Shown in pieces: positions 18,147 to 27,453 of a stretch of 64,000 nucleotides of DNA. The stretch comes from Pseudomonas frederiksbergensis (lineage in GTDB: Bacteria; Pseudomonadota; Gammaproteobacteria; Pseudomonadales; Pseudomonadaceae). Each line of letters begins with the position of its first letter. Position 1 is the stretch's first letter. The notes beneath the pieces were generated by a model that was not told the DNA's origin, did no database searches, and saw only the letters and a program-made list of their open reading frames with translations. Position numbers and translations under genes: made by a program. The stretch is from the NCBI RefSeq assembly GCF_001952935.1, contig NZ_CP018319.1, forward strand, positions 4,918,001 through 4,982,000. The letters run 5' to 3'.

Positions 18147-19085
18147 TTATGTTGATTTAATATTATTGACCATTGCTTTGTTAAATATAAATATTCGCTC
18201 TTCGATCCATTTGAGAAGTTCTTCGGCGCCAACGGATTGCGGCTTCCTGAGTTTGACCAAGAGTCGAGCATGGATATTCTGGAACAGTGGATGATCGATT
18301 GACCGAGTCACCAGATCTCCGCTGGCCATATCGTTAAAGGCGGAGAATTCGCTCATCATTGTGACTGCATCTCCGTTCATCACATAGCGTCGCAGGGCGG
18401 TGAGGGAGTTCGTGACCAAGGCCGGCCGAATGGACAGGTTTTCTGCATGTGAAACGAGCTGGATAATTTGCCCCAACCCGTATTCAAGCGGCATCACTGC
18501 CAATGGGTAGCGCATTATCTCTTTGAAGTTCAATGGCTCACTGAGGCGCGTCAATGGATGACCTGCGCGCATGAGTAATCGAACAGGTTGCAGCGATGAG
18601 GCGCGATAGGTGACTTCAGGATGTGCCGGTGGATTGTATGCCAGGCCAATATGGGCGGCGCTCTGGGCAACTTCCTCGAGAACGCTGTTGACGGGAAGCA
18701 CATCCAGACTGATACGTATGCCAGGATAGGTGCCCGTGAAATCGCGCAAGACATTATCGATCAGCAAGTCGATGAAGCCCTCGCTGGTGACTATGCGGAT
18801 GTCACCCTCCCTTAACCCTTTCAGTCCTCGCAAGCGGTCTTCAAGATGCTCTTGTTGGGCCTGGCATCCACGCCAGAACTCCAGCAGAAGGTGGGCTGTC
18901 TCGGTAGGCGATACGCCACGTGCCTGCCGTTCAAACAACAGGGATCCTACTTCCTCTTCCAGCAGTTGAATTTGCCGGGTGATGACCGAAGGTGCGGTGT
19001 TCAGATTCTCGGCGGCCCCGCGAATAGAGCCGCTGGTAAGCACCTCATAAAAATAGCGCATTCGGCGTTGATTCAGATCTCTCAC
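18147..19085 (-). CDS. LysR-family transcriptional regulator
   Basis: 312 aa with an N-terminal winged helix (RYFYEVLTSGSIRGAAENLN, with APSVITRQIQLLEEEVGSLLF as recognition part) and a C-terminal effector-binding domain. The start is a GTG behind AGGA. It is divergent from the MFS-peptidase-porin genes and is the likely regulator of that group. Effector unknown; a peptide or amino-acid derivative is a guess from context. Confidence 0.92.
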   Translation of the reverse strand: MRDLNQRRMRYFYEVLTSGSIRGAAENLNTAPSVITRQIQLLEEEVGSLLFERQARGVSPTETAHLLLEFWRGCQAQQEHLEDRLRGLKGLREGDIRIVTSEGFIDLLIDNVLRDFTGTYPGIRISLDVLPVNSVLEEVAQSAAHIGLAYNPPAHPEVTYRASSLQPVRLLMRAGHPLTRLSEPLNFKEIMRYPLAVMPLEYGLGQIIQLVSHAENLSIRPALVTNSLTALRRYVMNGDAVTMMSEFSAFNDMASGDLVTRSIDHPLFQNIHARLLVKLRKPQSVGAEELLKWIEERIFIFNKAMVNNIKST

Positions 19086-19214
19086 AAAAAATCCTGCCCT
19101 TGCGTGGCTCTGTTGCTTTCAGAGCAACGATACCATCAAAAAGTTGCTCTTGCTCGCCTGGCCATGGCACCTGAATATCGGTCAAACAATAAAACGCCTA
19201 TAGCGGAGGGCAAT

Positions 19215-20522
19215 ATGCACAGGACCATCAATCCATCGAGCGAGCTTGCGGCCATCTATCGAAAGATAGACTGGCGGTTACTACCCTTTTTGCTCCTGTG
19301 TTACGTGGTGGCGTACCTGGACCGGGTAAATGTGGGATTTGCCAAACTTCAGATGCAAAGCGATCTGAACTTGTCCGATGCTGCTTATGGGCTTGGAGCG
19401 GGAATCTTTTTTATCGGCTACGCCCTATTTGAAACGCCTAGCAATTTGCTTTTGCCCAAGGTCGGAGCGCGCAAAACGCTCAGTCGGGTGATGATTTTGT
19501 GGGGTATTACCTCCGCGTGCATGCTGTTCGTCGAAAGCGAGCGATCATTTTATCTATTGCGCTTGCTCCTCGGAATTTTTGAAGCGGGTTTCGCTCCAGG
19601 GATGATTTTTTACCTTACCTATTGGTACGGACGCGAACGATTGGGCCGAGTGATGGCAATCGTGATGCTGGCAGGGCCGCTGGGAGGAATGTTCGGAGCA
19701 CCTTTGTCCGCGTGGCTGATGACAACCTTCGCAGGCGTCCACGGCCTCGCCGGATGGCAGTGGATGTTTTTCCTGGAGGCCCTCCCGGCTGTGGTGCTAG
19801 GTGTCATCGCGCTAAAAGTGCTGAGTGATAAACCCGCTGTCGCGCCGTGGCTGAGTGCCCGGGAAAAACAGGTACTGCAAGCGCATATCGGTGAGGGTCA
19901 GGGGAAGCACCATTCGTTTGCACAGGTATTGAAAGATCCCCGTGTGTATTTGATGGCTGCCGGCTACTTCTGCTTGATTTGCGGCATCTATACGATGAGC
20001 TTTTGGCTGCCATCGATTCTCAAGGATGCGGGAGTCCAGGGCGTCATGCAGATCGGCTTGTATTCAGCGGTTCCCTACATCGGTGCGATGGCCGGGATGC
20101 TGATCTTCAGTCGTACGTCGGATCGGTTCTACGAGCGGCGTTGGCACACAGCGGTACCTGCCCTGATAGGGGCGATTGGCTTGGCTGGATCAGTGGTTTA
20201 CAAGGATCACCTGGGGTTGGCACTCGCGTTTCTGACCCTTGCCACGAGCATGATGTGGGTTGCGTATACGGTGTTCTGGGCAATCCCTTCGCAACATCTC
20301 AAAGGTGACGCGGCTGCAGGTGGAATCGCAGTTATCAATACCATCGGACTGACGGGCGGGTTCATCAGCCCCGCGTTGATCGGTTATGCCAAAACCGCTA
20401 CTGGCAATTCTGATTCAGGTCTTCTGATCATGGCCGCCGTTCTTGTGATGGGTGCTTTGCTCCTTGCCGCCAACAGACCGCAACCTGCTCAGCAAAGTAC
20501 CCAAACTCCGCAGCCCATCTAA
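19215..20522 (+). CDS. MFS transporter, anion:cation symporter family
   Basis: 435 aa with about 12 membrane helices. YLDRVNVGFAKLQM near the N-terminus is characteristic of the ACS (phthalate/galactonate-type) family. Start at 19215 behind GCGGAGGG; the frame is open 123 codons upstream but that part reads antisense to the LysR gene. The peptidase gene starts 25 nt later, so the two are one operon, and the transporter probably imports the peptidase substrate or exports its product. Confidence 0.9.
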   Translation: MHRTINPSSELAAIYRKIDWRLLPFLLLCYVVAYLDRVNVGFAKLQMQSDLNLSDAAYGLGAGIFFIGYALFETPSNLLLPKVGARKTLSRVMILWGITSACMLFVESERSFYLLRLLLGIFEAGFAPGMIFYLTYWYGRERLGRVMAIVMLAGPLGGMFGAPLSAWLMTTFAGVHGLAGWQWMFFLEALPAVVLGVIALKVLSDKPAVAPWLSAREKQVLQAHIGEGQGKHHSFAQVLKDPRVYLMAAGYFCLICGIYTMSFWLPSILKDAGVQGVMQIGLYSAVPYIGAMAGMLIFSRTSDRFYERRWHTAVPALIGAIGLAGSVVYKDHLGLALAFLTLATSMMWVAYTVFWAIPSQHLKGDAAAGGIAVINTIGLTGGFISPALIGYAKTATGNSDSGLLIMAAVLVMGALLLAANRPQPAQQSTQTPQPI

Positions 20523-20547
20523 AACCTCTACGAGACGTCTTACTGCC

Positions 20548-22038
20548 ATGACCTACCGAATTCTGATCGCTGGTTTTCAACATGAGACGAATACGTTCGC
20601 GCCCTCCAAGGCTGAATACGAAAACTTCGTCAGAGGCGAGGGTTTTCCTCAGATGGTAAGAGGCTCTGATATGTTGGAGTTGCGCAATGTCAATATTCCG
20701 GCAGGTGGGTTTCTAATCGAAGCCGACCGGCTGGGTTATGAAGTCGTCCCGGTGATCTGGGCCGGGGCCAGTCCCTCTGCGCATGTCACTGAAGAAACGT
20801 ACGAGCGCATTACTCAAGAAATAATAAATGCCGCTGCCAGTGAAGCCATCGACGGTATTTATCTAGACTTGCATGGCGCGATGGTTGCAGAGCATACGGA
20901 CGACGGCGAGGGCACACTTCTGGCTCGGTTACGAGCGGTCGTGGGCCAGGATATTCCGATAGTCGTGTCGCTGGATTTACACGCCAATGTTACAGAGTCG
21001 ATGCTCAAACACGCTGATGCGATGGTTGCATTTCGCACGTATCCCCACGTGGACATGGCAGATACTGGTGCACGAGCGGCGAGATTGCTTGATTTGCGGC
21101 TCCGCTCCGGAAAGCTGCATTGCGAAAGCTTGCGCCTGCCTTTCCTGATTCCGATAAATGGGATGTGCACGCTCCTGGATCCAGCACGAAGCTTATACGA
21201 GCAGTTGGAGCGCCTAGAGTCCGACGGCGCTTCATTGTCATTTACCCCCGGCTTTCCAGCCGCTGATTTCGAAGAATGTGGGCCGGTCATCTGGGGCTAT
21301 GGCATAGACAGGCAAGTGCTGAAGGAGGCCGTCTCAATCCTTTATGAAAAAGTAGTGGGCGAAGAAGATCAGTGGGAGGTGCCTTTCCTGCTCCCGGACG
21401 AAGCAGTGCTGCGGGCCATGGAATTGGCAGAAAACGCGCAACGCCCGATCGTCATTGCAGATACCCAGGACAACCCGGGAGCGGGTGGGGACTCGAACAC
21501 CACGGGAATGCTCAAGGCCCTGATAAAGCACGGTGCTACCAACGCCGCCGTCGGATTGATTTGCGATCCAGCCGCCGTTCAGTCCGCCATTGCCGCCGGG
21601 ATCGGTGGCTTCGTCGAAATATCGCTAGGGGGACAGTCGGGTGCACCAGGCGATAGCCCCTTGCAGGGTCGCTTTGAAGTGCTGCATCTATCCGACGGCC
21701 GTTGTCATTTTGCAGGCCCCATGATGAATGGAATGGAGGTTGATGTGGGGCCAGTTGCATGCTTGAAAATCGGCGGCGTGAAAGTGGCCGTCAGTTCTGG
21801 TAAATGCCAGATGCTGGACAGGAACTTGTATCGGCTAGCCGGTATACAACCTGAACAAATGAGTGTCCTGGTTAACAAAAGCTCTGTTCATTTTCGTGCT
21901 GATTTCGCACCGATTGCTGAGCAGATACTCGTTGCCAAGGCGCCAGGACCCATGACGGCGGATCCCGCGGACATTCCATGGAAAAGGCTTCGCGAGGGAA
22001 TCAGGCTAAAGCCCAACGGGCCTTCATTCCGTAGCTGA
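20548..22038 (+). CDS. M81 family metallopeptidase (MlrC-like)
   Basis: 496 aa. The N-terminal half matches the MlrC N-domain (AGFQHETNTFAP; LDLHGAM; SLDLHANVTE), whose Asp and His residues bind zinc. The C-terminal half has DTQDNPGAGGDSNTTG, the MlrC C-domain signature. MlrC of sphingomonads degrades linearised microcystin and short peptides; Pseudomonas homologues probably cut other small peptides. Neighbouring MFS and OprD genes support a nutrient-peptide role. The start is at MTYRILIAG, with 32 unsupported codons upstream. Confidence 0.9.
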   Translation: MTYRILIAGFQHETNTFAPSKAEYENFVRGEGFPQMVRGSDMLELRNVNIPAGGFLIEADRLGYEVVPVIWAGASPSAHVTEETYERITQEIINAAASEAIDGIYLDLHGAMVAEHTDDGEGTLLARLRAVVGQDIPIVVSLDLHANVTESMLKHADAMVAFRTYPHVDMADTGARAARLLDLRLRSGKLHCESLRLPFLIPINGMCTLLDPARSLYEQLERLESDGASLSFTPGFPAADFEECGPVIWGYGIDRQVLKEAVSILYEKVVGEEDQWEVPFLLPDEAVLRAMELAENAQRPIVIADTQDNPGAGGDSNTTGMLKALIKHGATNAAVGLICDPAAVQSAIAAGIGGFVEISLGGQSGAPGDSPLQGRFEVLHLSDGRCHFAGPMMNGMEVDVGPVACLKIGGVKVAVSSGKCQMLDRNLYRLAGIQPEQMSVLVNKSSVHFRADFAPIAEQILVAKAPGPMTADPADIPWKRLREGIRLKPNGPSFRS

Positions 22039-22224
22039 ATTGACGGTATATGCCACCTGCTGGGCGCCGGTATCGGTTGTTTCCGCACGTTCAATCGCAA
22101 AAAACAGTGCATCGACATTGACGTCAATACTCCGCATCCGCGCTCAACGACCGTAACGTCCCACATCAGGTTTTGAACACCATCGAATTTCGTTCCTGAC
22201 AACAACAATAAGATAGGCACAAAT

Positions 22225-23511
22225 ATGACTTTATTGACCACCCAGCGGGCATCGCTGATGCTCGCGACGCTTTGCTGCGCTTCTCATTCGGCGGTTTATG
22301 CAGGTTTTCTCGACGATGGAAAAGGCAGTCTGGAGCTGCGTAATTTCTATTTTGATCGTGATTTCCACGGTGACTCCGCAACCCAGTCCAGACGCAACGA
22401 GTGGGCCCAAGGTTTTATGTTGAAGTTGCAATCCGGTTTTACACCAGGCCCGGTTGGTTTTGGTCTCGACGCCGTGGGCATGTTGGGCATTAAACTCGAC
22501 TCTGCTCCGGATCGTTCCGGTACCGGGCTGTTGCCACGCGGAGCGGACAAACGGGCTGTCGATGACTATTCAAAGGCCGTTGGCACGTTCAAGGCCAAAC
22601 TCTCGGAAACGGAGGTTCGAGTGGGTGGTCTCAGCCCTCAGCTGCCGTTGCTGGCTTCCAACTACAGCCGGCTATTCCCGCAGTGGTTCAACGGCGCCCA
22701 AGTGGTGAGCAAGGATCTGGACAAGTTTACCTTCACGTTCCTGGAGGTCGACTCCACCAAGTTACGTGACTCCACTGATTTCGAAGACCTGACGGCGATG
22801 GCACAGCAGGGTGCTTATTCCGCAACCGTCACCAGCGATCGGTTGTACTACGCGGGGGTTGACTATCAGCCGCTGAAAAATCTGACGCTGAGCTTGCATA
22901 CAAGCCAGCTTGAGGATCTGTTTCAGCGTAATTTCGCCGGGCTCAAATTCAAGACGGGGATAGGGCCGGGTGATGCGTTCACCGAGTGGCGTTATTTTTC
23001 CGCCAAGGAGCAAGGCCGTGACTTGCTTGGCAAAGTCGACAACCGAACCTTGAGCACCAACTTCGGTTATTCGATCGAGGGACACACCTTCAGTGGAGGC
23101 TACCAGAAAGTAAGCGGAGGTACGGCTTACGCCTACGTGGGCGGCACCGACTCTTATCTGTTCAGCGAACAGCAGATCAGCACCTTCGCGTTGGCAAATG
23201 AACGCGCCTGGATGGCGCGTTATGACTACGATTTCGCCGCACTTGGAATTCCCGGGCTGACCTTCAACATGCGCTATGTGAAGGGCGACCAGGTAGATCC
23301 GACGAATGTCAGCAGCGTCAAGGCCCGCGCCTTGCGGGCCTCGGGTGGGAAGGGTGAAGAATGGGAGCGAACGACCGACCTTACCTACGTCGTCCAGTCA
23401 GGCGCTTTCAAGAACGTATCGCTGCGTTGGCGTAACGCAACCATGCGCTCGAACTTCGCTGATTCGACAGATGAAAACCGGGTCATCATGGGTTACACCT
23501 TTTTGTTTTAG
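22225..23511 (+). CDS. OprD-family outer-membrane porin
   Basis: 428 aa with a signal peptide ending in SHSAVYA, then GFLDDGKGSLELRNFYFDRDF, the classic OprD N-terminus, and a closing beta strand (MGYTFLF) with terminal Phe. OprD porins admit basic amino acids, peptides or small acids. It follows the peptidase gene by 186 nt and ends at a terminator, so it closes the cluster. Confidence 0.93.
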   Translation: MTLLTTQRASLMLATLCCASHSAVYAGFLDDGKGSLELRNFYFDRDFHGDSATQSRRNEWAQGFMLKLQSGFTPGPVGFGLDAVGMLGIKLDSAPDRSGTGLLPRGADKRAVDDYSKAVGTFKAKLSETEVRVGGLSPQLPLLASNYSRLFPQWFNGAQVVSKDLDKFTFTFLEVDSTKLRDSTDFEDLTAMAQQGAYSATVTSDRLYYAGVDYQPLKNLTLSLHTSQLEDLFQRNFAGLKFKTGIGPGDAFTEWRYFSAKEQGRDLLGKVDNRTLSTNFGYSIEGHTFSGGYQKVSGGTAYAYVGGTDSYLFSEQQISTFALANERAWMARYDYDFAALGIPGLTFNMRYVKGDQVDPTNVSSVKARALRASGGKGEEWERTTDLTYVVQSGAFKNVSLRWRNATMRSNFADSTDENRVIMGYTFLF

Positions 23512-23561
23512 CCAAGCCCGATAGCTGCCTTTTAGCCAGCGAGAGCATGAACTCTAGCTGT

Positions 23562-23602
23562 AAAAAAGCCCCGCACGATGCAGTCGGAGCGGGTTTTTTT
23601 TA
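23562..23602 (+). terminator. Terminator after the OprD gene
   Basis: CCCGC / GCGGG stem with inner CGA/TCG pairing, flanked by an A tract and an eight-T tract. Confidence 0.8.
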
Positions 23603-23686
23603 TGTGTTGTGTGGGGAGGGAGTCCCGTATCAATTTTTGTACCCATGACTGCGTTTTGGTAGGAGATTCTGAGTTTTGCCTGGGCA

Positions 23687-24069
23687 TTAAGTCCTTGATT
23701 TCATTGCCCCTGATACCTTAGTAAACCCGGTTCCTATCTGTTGTGACGGGTAGGAACCGACCTGCAATGGACATCCGGCTAATAGAGAACAGTTTCCGAT
23801 CCAGAGCATCGTCTGAACAGTAATATGCGGATGACTTTCTAACGGCTCCCATTCGTCCATGAAAGCAAAACCTTGTTTGAGATAGAAGTTCGTGGCTCTT
23901 GCATTGTCGGGTGATACGTCGAGAAAAACGCAATCAAAGCCTTGCGCGATAGCGCGAGCTTTTCCACTGTTCATCAGTGTATGCGGCAGCAGTTTGATAA
24001 CTGACGCCAAATGCCTCTGGCCCAGAATGCGTAAAAACGCTTCGCCAAAATTGAAGTGTACGCGTCTAC
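23687..24069 (-). pseudogene. N-terminally truncated GNAT acetyltransferase
   Basis: The frame encodes the C-terminal half of a GNAT protein: a GKARAIAQGFDCVFLDV strand-helix and then NARATNFYLKQGFAFMDEWE, the usual last strand-helix of the fold. A TAA precedes it at about 24070 and the acetyl-CoA loop region upstream is missing. The loss lies a few hundred bases from the phage att site, so rearrangement next to a tRNA hotspot is likely. Confidence 0.6.
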
Positions 24070-24272
24070 GTTAAATCTGAAATTTATCGGCACATGTCAG
24101 CAGATGTGGATTTCGCATAGAAGCGCGATTTCCAGTCCGGTTTTGAGTGCCTGTCGCGCTGAAAGACGTTTTCACAGCCTCAACCCATTGCAGCCGGTCA
24201 GATTGGCCATTCCGCCCCGTAAACCAGGCATGGCTGAAGTATGGGCTGTCGGACTTTTTCAAAAGACAGAAA

Positions 24273-24304
24273 CGACAAAGCCCTGAAAAATCAGGGCTTT
24301 GTCG
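24273..24304. terminator. Strong stem-loop downstream of the tRNA-Ser fragment
   Basis: 14-bp perfect stem, CGACAAAGCCCTGA / TCAGGGCTTTGTCG, with a 4-A loop. It is the natural terminator of the minus-strand tRNA-Ser gene and can act in both directions. Confidence 0.8.
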
Positions 24305-24312
24305 TATAAAGA

Positions 24313-24374
24313 TGGCGGAGGCGATGGGATTCGAACTCATGGACCTGTTACAGTCGACGGTTTTCAAGACCGCT
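24313..24374 (-). other. Prophage attachment junction: 3' part of tRNA-Ser(UGA)
   Basis: Read on the minus strand this is the anticodon arm (CGGT CTTGAAA ACCG, anticodon TGA), a long variable arm, the T arm with TTCGAATC, an acceptor end CGCCTCC and CCA. The matching 5' half (GGAGGCG... with D arm) is absent: the sequence changes to phage DNA before it. The integrase gene lies 122 nt further on. So this is the att copy holding only the tRNA 3' end, and the intact tRNA should be at the far prophage end. Confidence 0.85.
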
Positions 24375-24379
24375 ATTCA

Positions 24380-24470
24380 AAGCCGCTGAATTCGCGGCTT
24401 GTGGCTCTTTTTCGTTACATTACTTTTGTTTTACAGCCCCTCTGTAGACCGCGTTCTACAAGGGGCTCAG
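24380..24470. other. Inverted repeats between att site and integrase
   Basis: AGCCGC-N7-GCGGCT (about 24383-24401) and a longer imperfect hairpin, AGCCCCTCTGTAGA / TTCTACAAGGGGCT (about 24434-24466). The second could end the integrase transcript or hold integrase arm sites. Confidence 0.45.
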
Positions 24471-24496
24471 TTTGAGTTTTGTAACGCTTTTTTCGG

Positions 24497-25546
24497 CTAT
24501 TTTGACGGCTTCGCAATGGCACCAATCCGACGGTAAACACGCTCCGTGATGTCGCCTTTGGTGTGACCCAGAAGCAGGCTCGCATCGCCGACGTCGAGGA
24601 TTTCCGACGCAGCTTTTGGCCGGATATCGCGGAACTGGAATCCACTTATCTTTGTCGCTAGCAGCTCGTCGCCGATCTCGATCGCGGCCAACTTTGCTTT
24701 CTCGCGCGCAATGTCCCAACGCTTTCTCAGCATCGTCGCGGTCATCCGCTTTCCGTGCCTACTTACGATCAGATAGTTCGAGACGTGTTGAGCGTTGCGT
24801 TCGGATATCTCTGCGATCAGCCGGCCAAGACTGTTTGCTTCACCGCCGGCGGTCACCTGTATTCGAAGCTTCTTGTGCGTTTTGTTCTGCTGCACGCCCA
24901 AATATTTCCCCTCGACATCATCCTTTCGCATGACCAGGACATCTGCTGGCCGTTGCCCCGTCAGGTAGGCCAGGTCCATCGCGTCTTTCAGCTCTTGAGC
25001 TGCCTTCTTGTAAACCGCATCCCAAACCACATCATTTGCGTAGTAGTCCCGCGGCGTTTCCTTGTTCTTGCGCACACCCTGGCACGGATTCTCCTTGGTC
25101 GTGAGCCCCCATTCTCGGGCGATATTGAACACATGGGAGAGAGTGGCAATCTCGCGATTCGCCCGAACCTTTGCCGTCCGTGCATCCCGGTACCCGGCAA
25201 TCGTGGCCGGGGTGATCGAGTCAATGGGAGCGCTGTCGAACATGGGCCGCAGCTGCTTGATCTCCGACAGATTGTCCTTCTGGGTGCGCGGCGCTTTCTT
25301 GGAGACGATGTCGCGGATGTACCTATCAAAGATCCCCTTCATGGTGCGCAGGTCAATTGGCTTTTCCTTGGCTTCGAGTTCTGCCCATTTGATCCTGGCC
25401 AGGTCCAGGTCTTTGCCCAATGGGATCGCCTTGCCGGTCATGTCCAGGTAGTAATAGGCAATCCAGTCCTTTCCGCTTTTGCGTGGCCGCGTCCATTGAT
25501 ACATTCGGGGCGGCAATTTGCGTGTTTCGGCCTTGCGGGGTCGCAT
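24497..25546 (-). CDS. int: Phage tyrosine-recombinase integrase
   Basis: 349 aa. It has an N-terminal DNA-binding part with basic start (MRPRKAETRKLPPRM), a SAM-like core-binding region (about 70-150) and a catalytic domain. The active residues are LTGQRPADVL (Arg), then FRDIRPKAAS (second Arg box; His replaced by Asp), LLGHTKGDIT and RVYRR with the nucleophile Tyr near residue 338. It is oriented toward the tRNA-Ser att site. Confidence 0.94.
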   Translation of the reverse strand: MRPRKAETRKLPPRMYQWTRPRKSGKDWIAYYYLDMTGKAIPLGKDLDLARIKWAELEAKEKPIDLRTMKGIFDRYIRDIVSKKAPRTQKDNLSEIKQLRPMFDSAPIDSITPATIAGYRDARTAKVRANREIATLSHVFNIAREWGLTTKENPCQGVRKNKETPRDYYANDVVWDAVYKKAAQELKDAMDLAYLTGQRPADVLVMRKDDVEGKYLGVQQNKTHKKLRIQVTAGGEANSLGRLIAEISERNAQHVSNYLIVSRHGKRMTATMLRKRWDIAREKAKLAAIEIGDELLATKISGFQFRDIRPKAASEILDVGDASLLLGHTKGDITERVYRRIGAIAKPSK

Positions 25547-25547
25547 A

Positions 25548-25790
25548 TCAATTTACTCGCGAGAAGTCGGGCGTCCATGCCGGCGCGGCCGGCGGTGGGT
25601 TGGGATCAGCGATGGTCGGTGAGACCATGCCCAGCTTCATGCGGGCATACATCCGGCCAACCAGAGGACGCTTGCCGCGACTTTCGATAAAAACCCATTG
25701 GCGATCAACCAGCCAACGTCGCTGGTAGGCCCGGGCCTTGTAACCGGTGAGGTCCGCCAGCTCTTCGTCCGAGAGAATTTCATTTTCCAT
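25548..25790 (-). CDS. DUF4224 protein, candidate excisionase
   Basis: 80 aa, starting MENEILSDEELADLTGYKAR, the DUF4224 pattern. This family is nearly always next to a phage integrase and is thought to be a small DNA-binding partner. It ends 1 nt before the integrase ATG, so the two are translated together. The excisionase role is inferred from position. Confidence 0.8.
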   Translation of the reverse strand: MENEILSDEELADLTGYKARAYQRRWLVDRQWVFIESRGKRPLVGRMYARMKLGMVSPTIADPNPPPAAPAWTPDFSRVN

Positions 25791-25834
25791 AGCAATGCTC
25801 CATGCCGCACGTGGCGGCAGAAGGTGGGAAGGGG

Positions 25835-26191
25835 TTAGGCGGTGGCTTTGGTGGCCAGCTCGCAGTCAGCGGCCAGTTTCAGAAGGTTGCGGGTGGTCGG
25901 TCTGAAGCTTCCGGTGTCGGGATAGCATTCAAACTCATGACCTTCCGGGAAGGATTCGAACGGTCCATGCCAAGGCCAATTGCTTTTCCAATCCGCCCAT
26001 ACGGTGTATGCGTCCTGACCTTCACCCCAGTAGTCGGTGCCGCCGCCGACACTCCATACGTGGCTAACGCGGGTGCGCTGCTTGTACGCAAGCTCGCTCG
26101 GCTCGTCTTTGTCGATCCAGACGCCAACGAATACCGATGGGGCAATTTCTACCAGGCGCTTGCTGAGCTTTTTCTCGATGCGGGCTTTCAT
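25835..26191 (-). CDS. Hypothetical phage protein, 118 aa
   Basis: Starts MKARIEKKLSKRLVEIAPSVFVGVWIDKDE. Rich in aromatic residues (WADWKSNWPWHGPFE). Not recognised. Its ATG overlaps the stop of the tiny upstream gene (ATGA), so it is in the leftward early operon. Confidence 0.65.
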   Translation of the reverse strand: MKARIEKKLSKRLVEIAPSVFVGVWIDKDEPSELAYKQRTRVSHVWSVGGGTDYWGEGQDAYTVWADWKSNWPWHGPFESFPEGHEFECYPDTGSFRPTTRNLLKLAADCELATKATA

Positions 26192-26247
26192 CGCCGTGGC
26201 CCCGTGTAGATGAGCCAGGCCATGTAGGCGAGGGCGGGGAGGATCAT
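26188..26247 (-). CDS. 19-aa hydrophobic peptide
   Basis: MILPALAYMAWLIYTGPRR. Both ends use ATGA overlaps, with the 144-aa gene before and the 118-aa gene after. That makes real translation likely in spite of the length. It could be a one-helix membrane peptide or simply a coupling device. Confidence 0.5.
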   Translation of the reverse strand: MILPALAYMAWLIYTGPRR

Positions 26248-26678
26248 GGCGTCACCTGTGATTTCAGATGAGCCAGCGCGAAAACAATCCCTCGGCAGTA
26301 GCCATCTTCCCCTTCCCAAACATCGAACGTGGCATGCGGGATATCGGTTTCGTATGTCCAACTGAACCCGTTCTGATCCCAAATAGCCTGGATGGACTCG
26401 GCACTCGCTCTGCGTTTTACGAAATCAGCGATCGCTTCATCGTCGTCATCATCAATCTGCGATCTATCCAGCAGGCCTTTGGCATCTATCCAAGCAGTGC
26501 CGCCGTTGTAGCAGCCGAACTCATCACGTATGGCGCCTTCGAATTCCATCAGATCATCGCTGGCGCCGAAGACGATCACGAGGCCGGCAGCTTTGGCCGC
26601 GATCTGGTCTTTGGCGATGGCGCGGTGCGCTGGGTACTGAATTCCGTTCAGTTGTGCTGCGAGCTGATCTCTAGGCAT
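26244..26678 (-). CDS. Hypothetical phage protein, 144 aa
   Basis: Starts MPRDQLAAQLNGIQYPAHRAIAKDQIAAKAAGLVIVFGASDDLMEFEGAIRDE. The N-terminal region looks like a small alpha/beta domain; an acidic run (DDDDDEA) follows. Proteins of this type are common in Pseudomonas prophages without known function. Confidence 0.7.
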   Translation of the reverse strand: MPRDQLAAQLNGIQYPAHRAIAKDQIAAKAAGLVIVFGASDDLMEFEGAIRDEFGCYNGGTAWIDAKGLLDRSQIDDDDDEAIADFVKRRASAESIQAIWDQNGFSWTYETDIPHATFDVWEGEDGYCRGIVFALAHLKSQVTP

Positions 26679-26836
26679 GACTGTTCCTTTGCCGCTATAG
26701 CGGCTGACTTTGAAGGGGTGTTTGTGGGGTAAAACGCGTTTGTATCAGAACATTTGAATCATTTGCTTTGGCCGTGCTCTACCGCCTGAGAGACAGCTGT
26801 TTCTCGATGGCGGTGAACTCCGCCCAGGTATTTGCA

Positions 26837-27049
26837 ATGACATCGTTTGAAGAGTTTCGAATCAAATCCCATGGGCTGCTCATCGAGCTGGATGCAGCTA
26901 CTACGGTAATGATGGCTCTTGTCTCATCGAGGCGTAATTCCGGACCTGAGTGGGATGTAGCGACAAAACGGCATCAAGAGGCCTATCAGCATTGGAATGT
27001 ATTTCTCAATCTTCCAACCGGTCCTAAAAAACCTCCGGCCGATGGTTGA
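26837..27049 (+). CDS. Tandem small-protein family, copy 1
   Basis: 70 aa. Core: LLIELDAATTVMMALVSSRR, then SGPEWDVATKRHQEAYQHW. The same pattern recurs in the next three plus-strand genes. It is soluble and probably a helical hairpin. The start is set at MTSFEEF, matching copies 3 and 4. It is oriented against the leftward operon, typical of a prophage moron with its own promoter. Function unknown. Confidence 0.65.
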   Translation: MTSFEEFRIKSHGLLIELDAATTVMMALVSSRRNSGPEWDVATKRHQEAYQHWNVFLNLPTGPKKPPADG

Positions 27050-27094
27050 CCGGCTATTTGAAAGTTACTATTTGCCTATCAATGGAGAGCTCAT

Positions 27095-27298
27095 ATGAGT
27101 CAGCGAGCAAACCTTTTGGCAAAAGCGTTAGCTGTGCACCAATCTTATGGGGAAGCCACAGACACGCTCGCTAGATTGCAGCGTCAAAACATGGCAGATG
27201 GGCCTGAATGGGTTGATGCATTTGACCGTCAGCAACAGGCATTAGAGACGTGGTCTAAGTTGTCACGAGCATTTGAATACTTCCGTGCTAGTGACTGA
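27095..27298 (+). CDS. Tandem small-protein family, divergent copy 2
   Basis: 67 aa with GGAGAG before the ATG. ADGPEWVDAFDRQQQALETW lines up with SGPEWDVATKRHQEAYQHW of copy 1, so I take it as a diverged member. The N-terminal half differs. No function known. Confidence 0.6.
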   Translation: MSQRANLLAKALAVHQSYGEATDTLARLQRQNMADGPEWVDAFDRQQQALETWSKLSRAFEYFRASD

Positions 27299-27453
27299 TC
27301 CTTCATTCATTCCGGGCGCTTGTGATTTTGCCATGGGCGATCTCAAATCGACCCAGTGATAAGGCCAGATGAATTATTCGCTGTGCCCGCAGTCATTAAC
27401 TTGAGGCGCAATTGTTCCTCAATGACGGTGAGCTCCGCTCAAGGATAAAGACC

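Noticed and set aside
24071..24367. 98-codon minus-strand frame over the tRNA fragment
   Set aside because: It runs through the tRNA-Ser 3' part and its terminator; a known type of false call.
24313..24400. Intact tRNA-Ser gene
   Set aside because: No sequence able to pair as the 5' acceptor strand or D arm; only the 3' portion is present.
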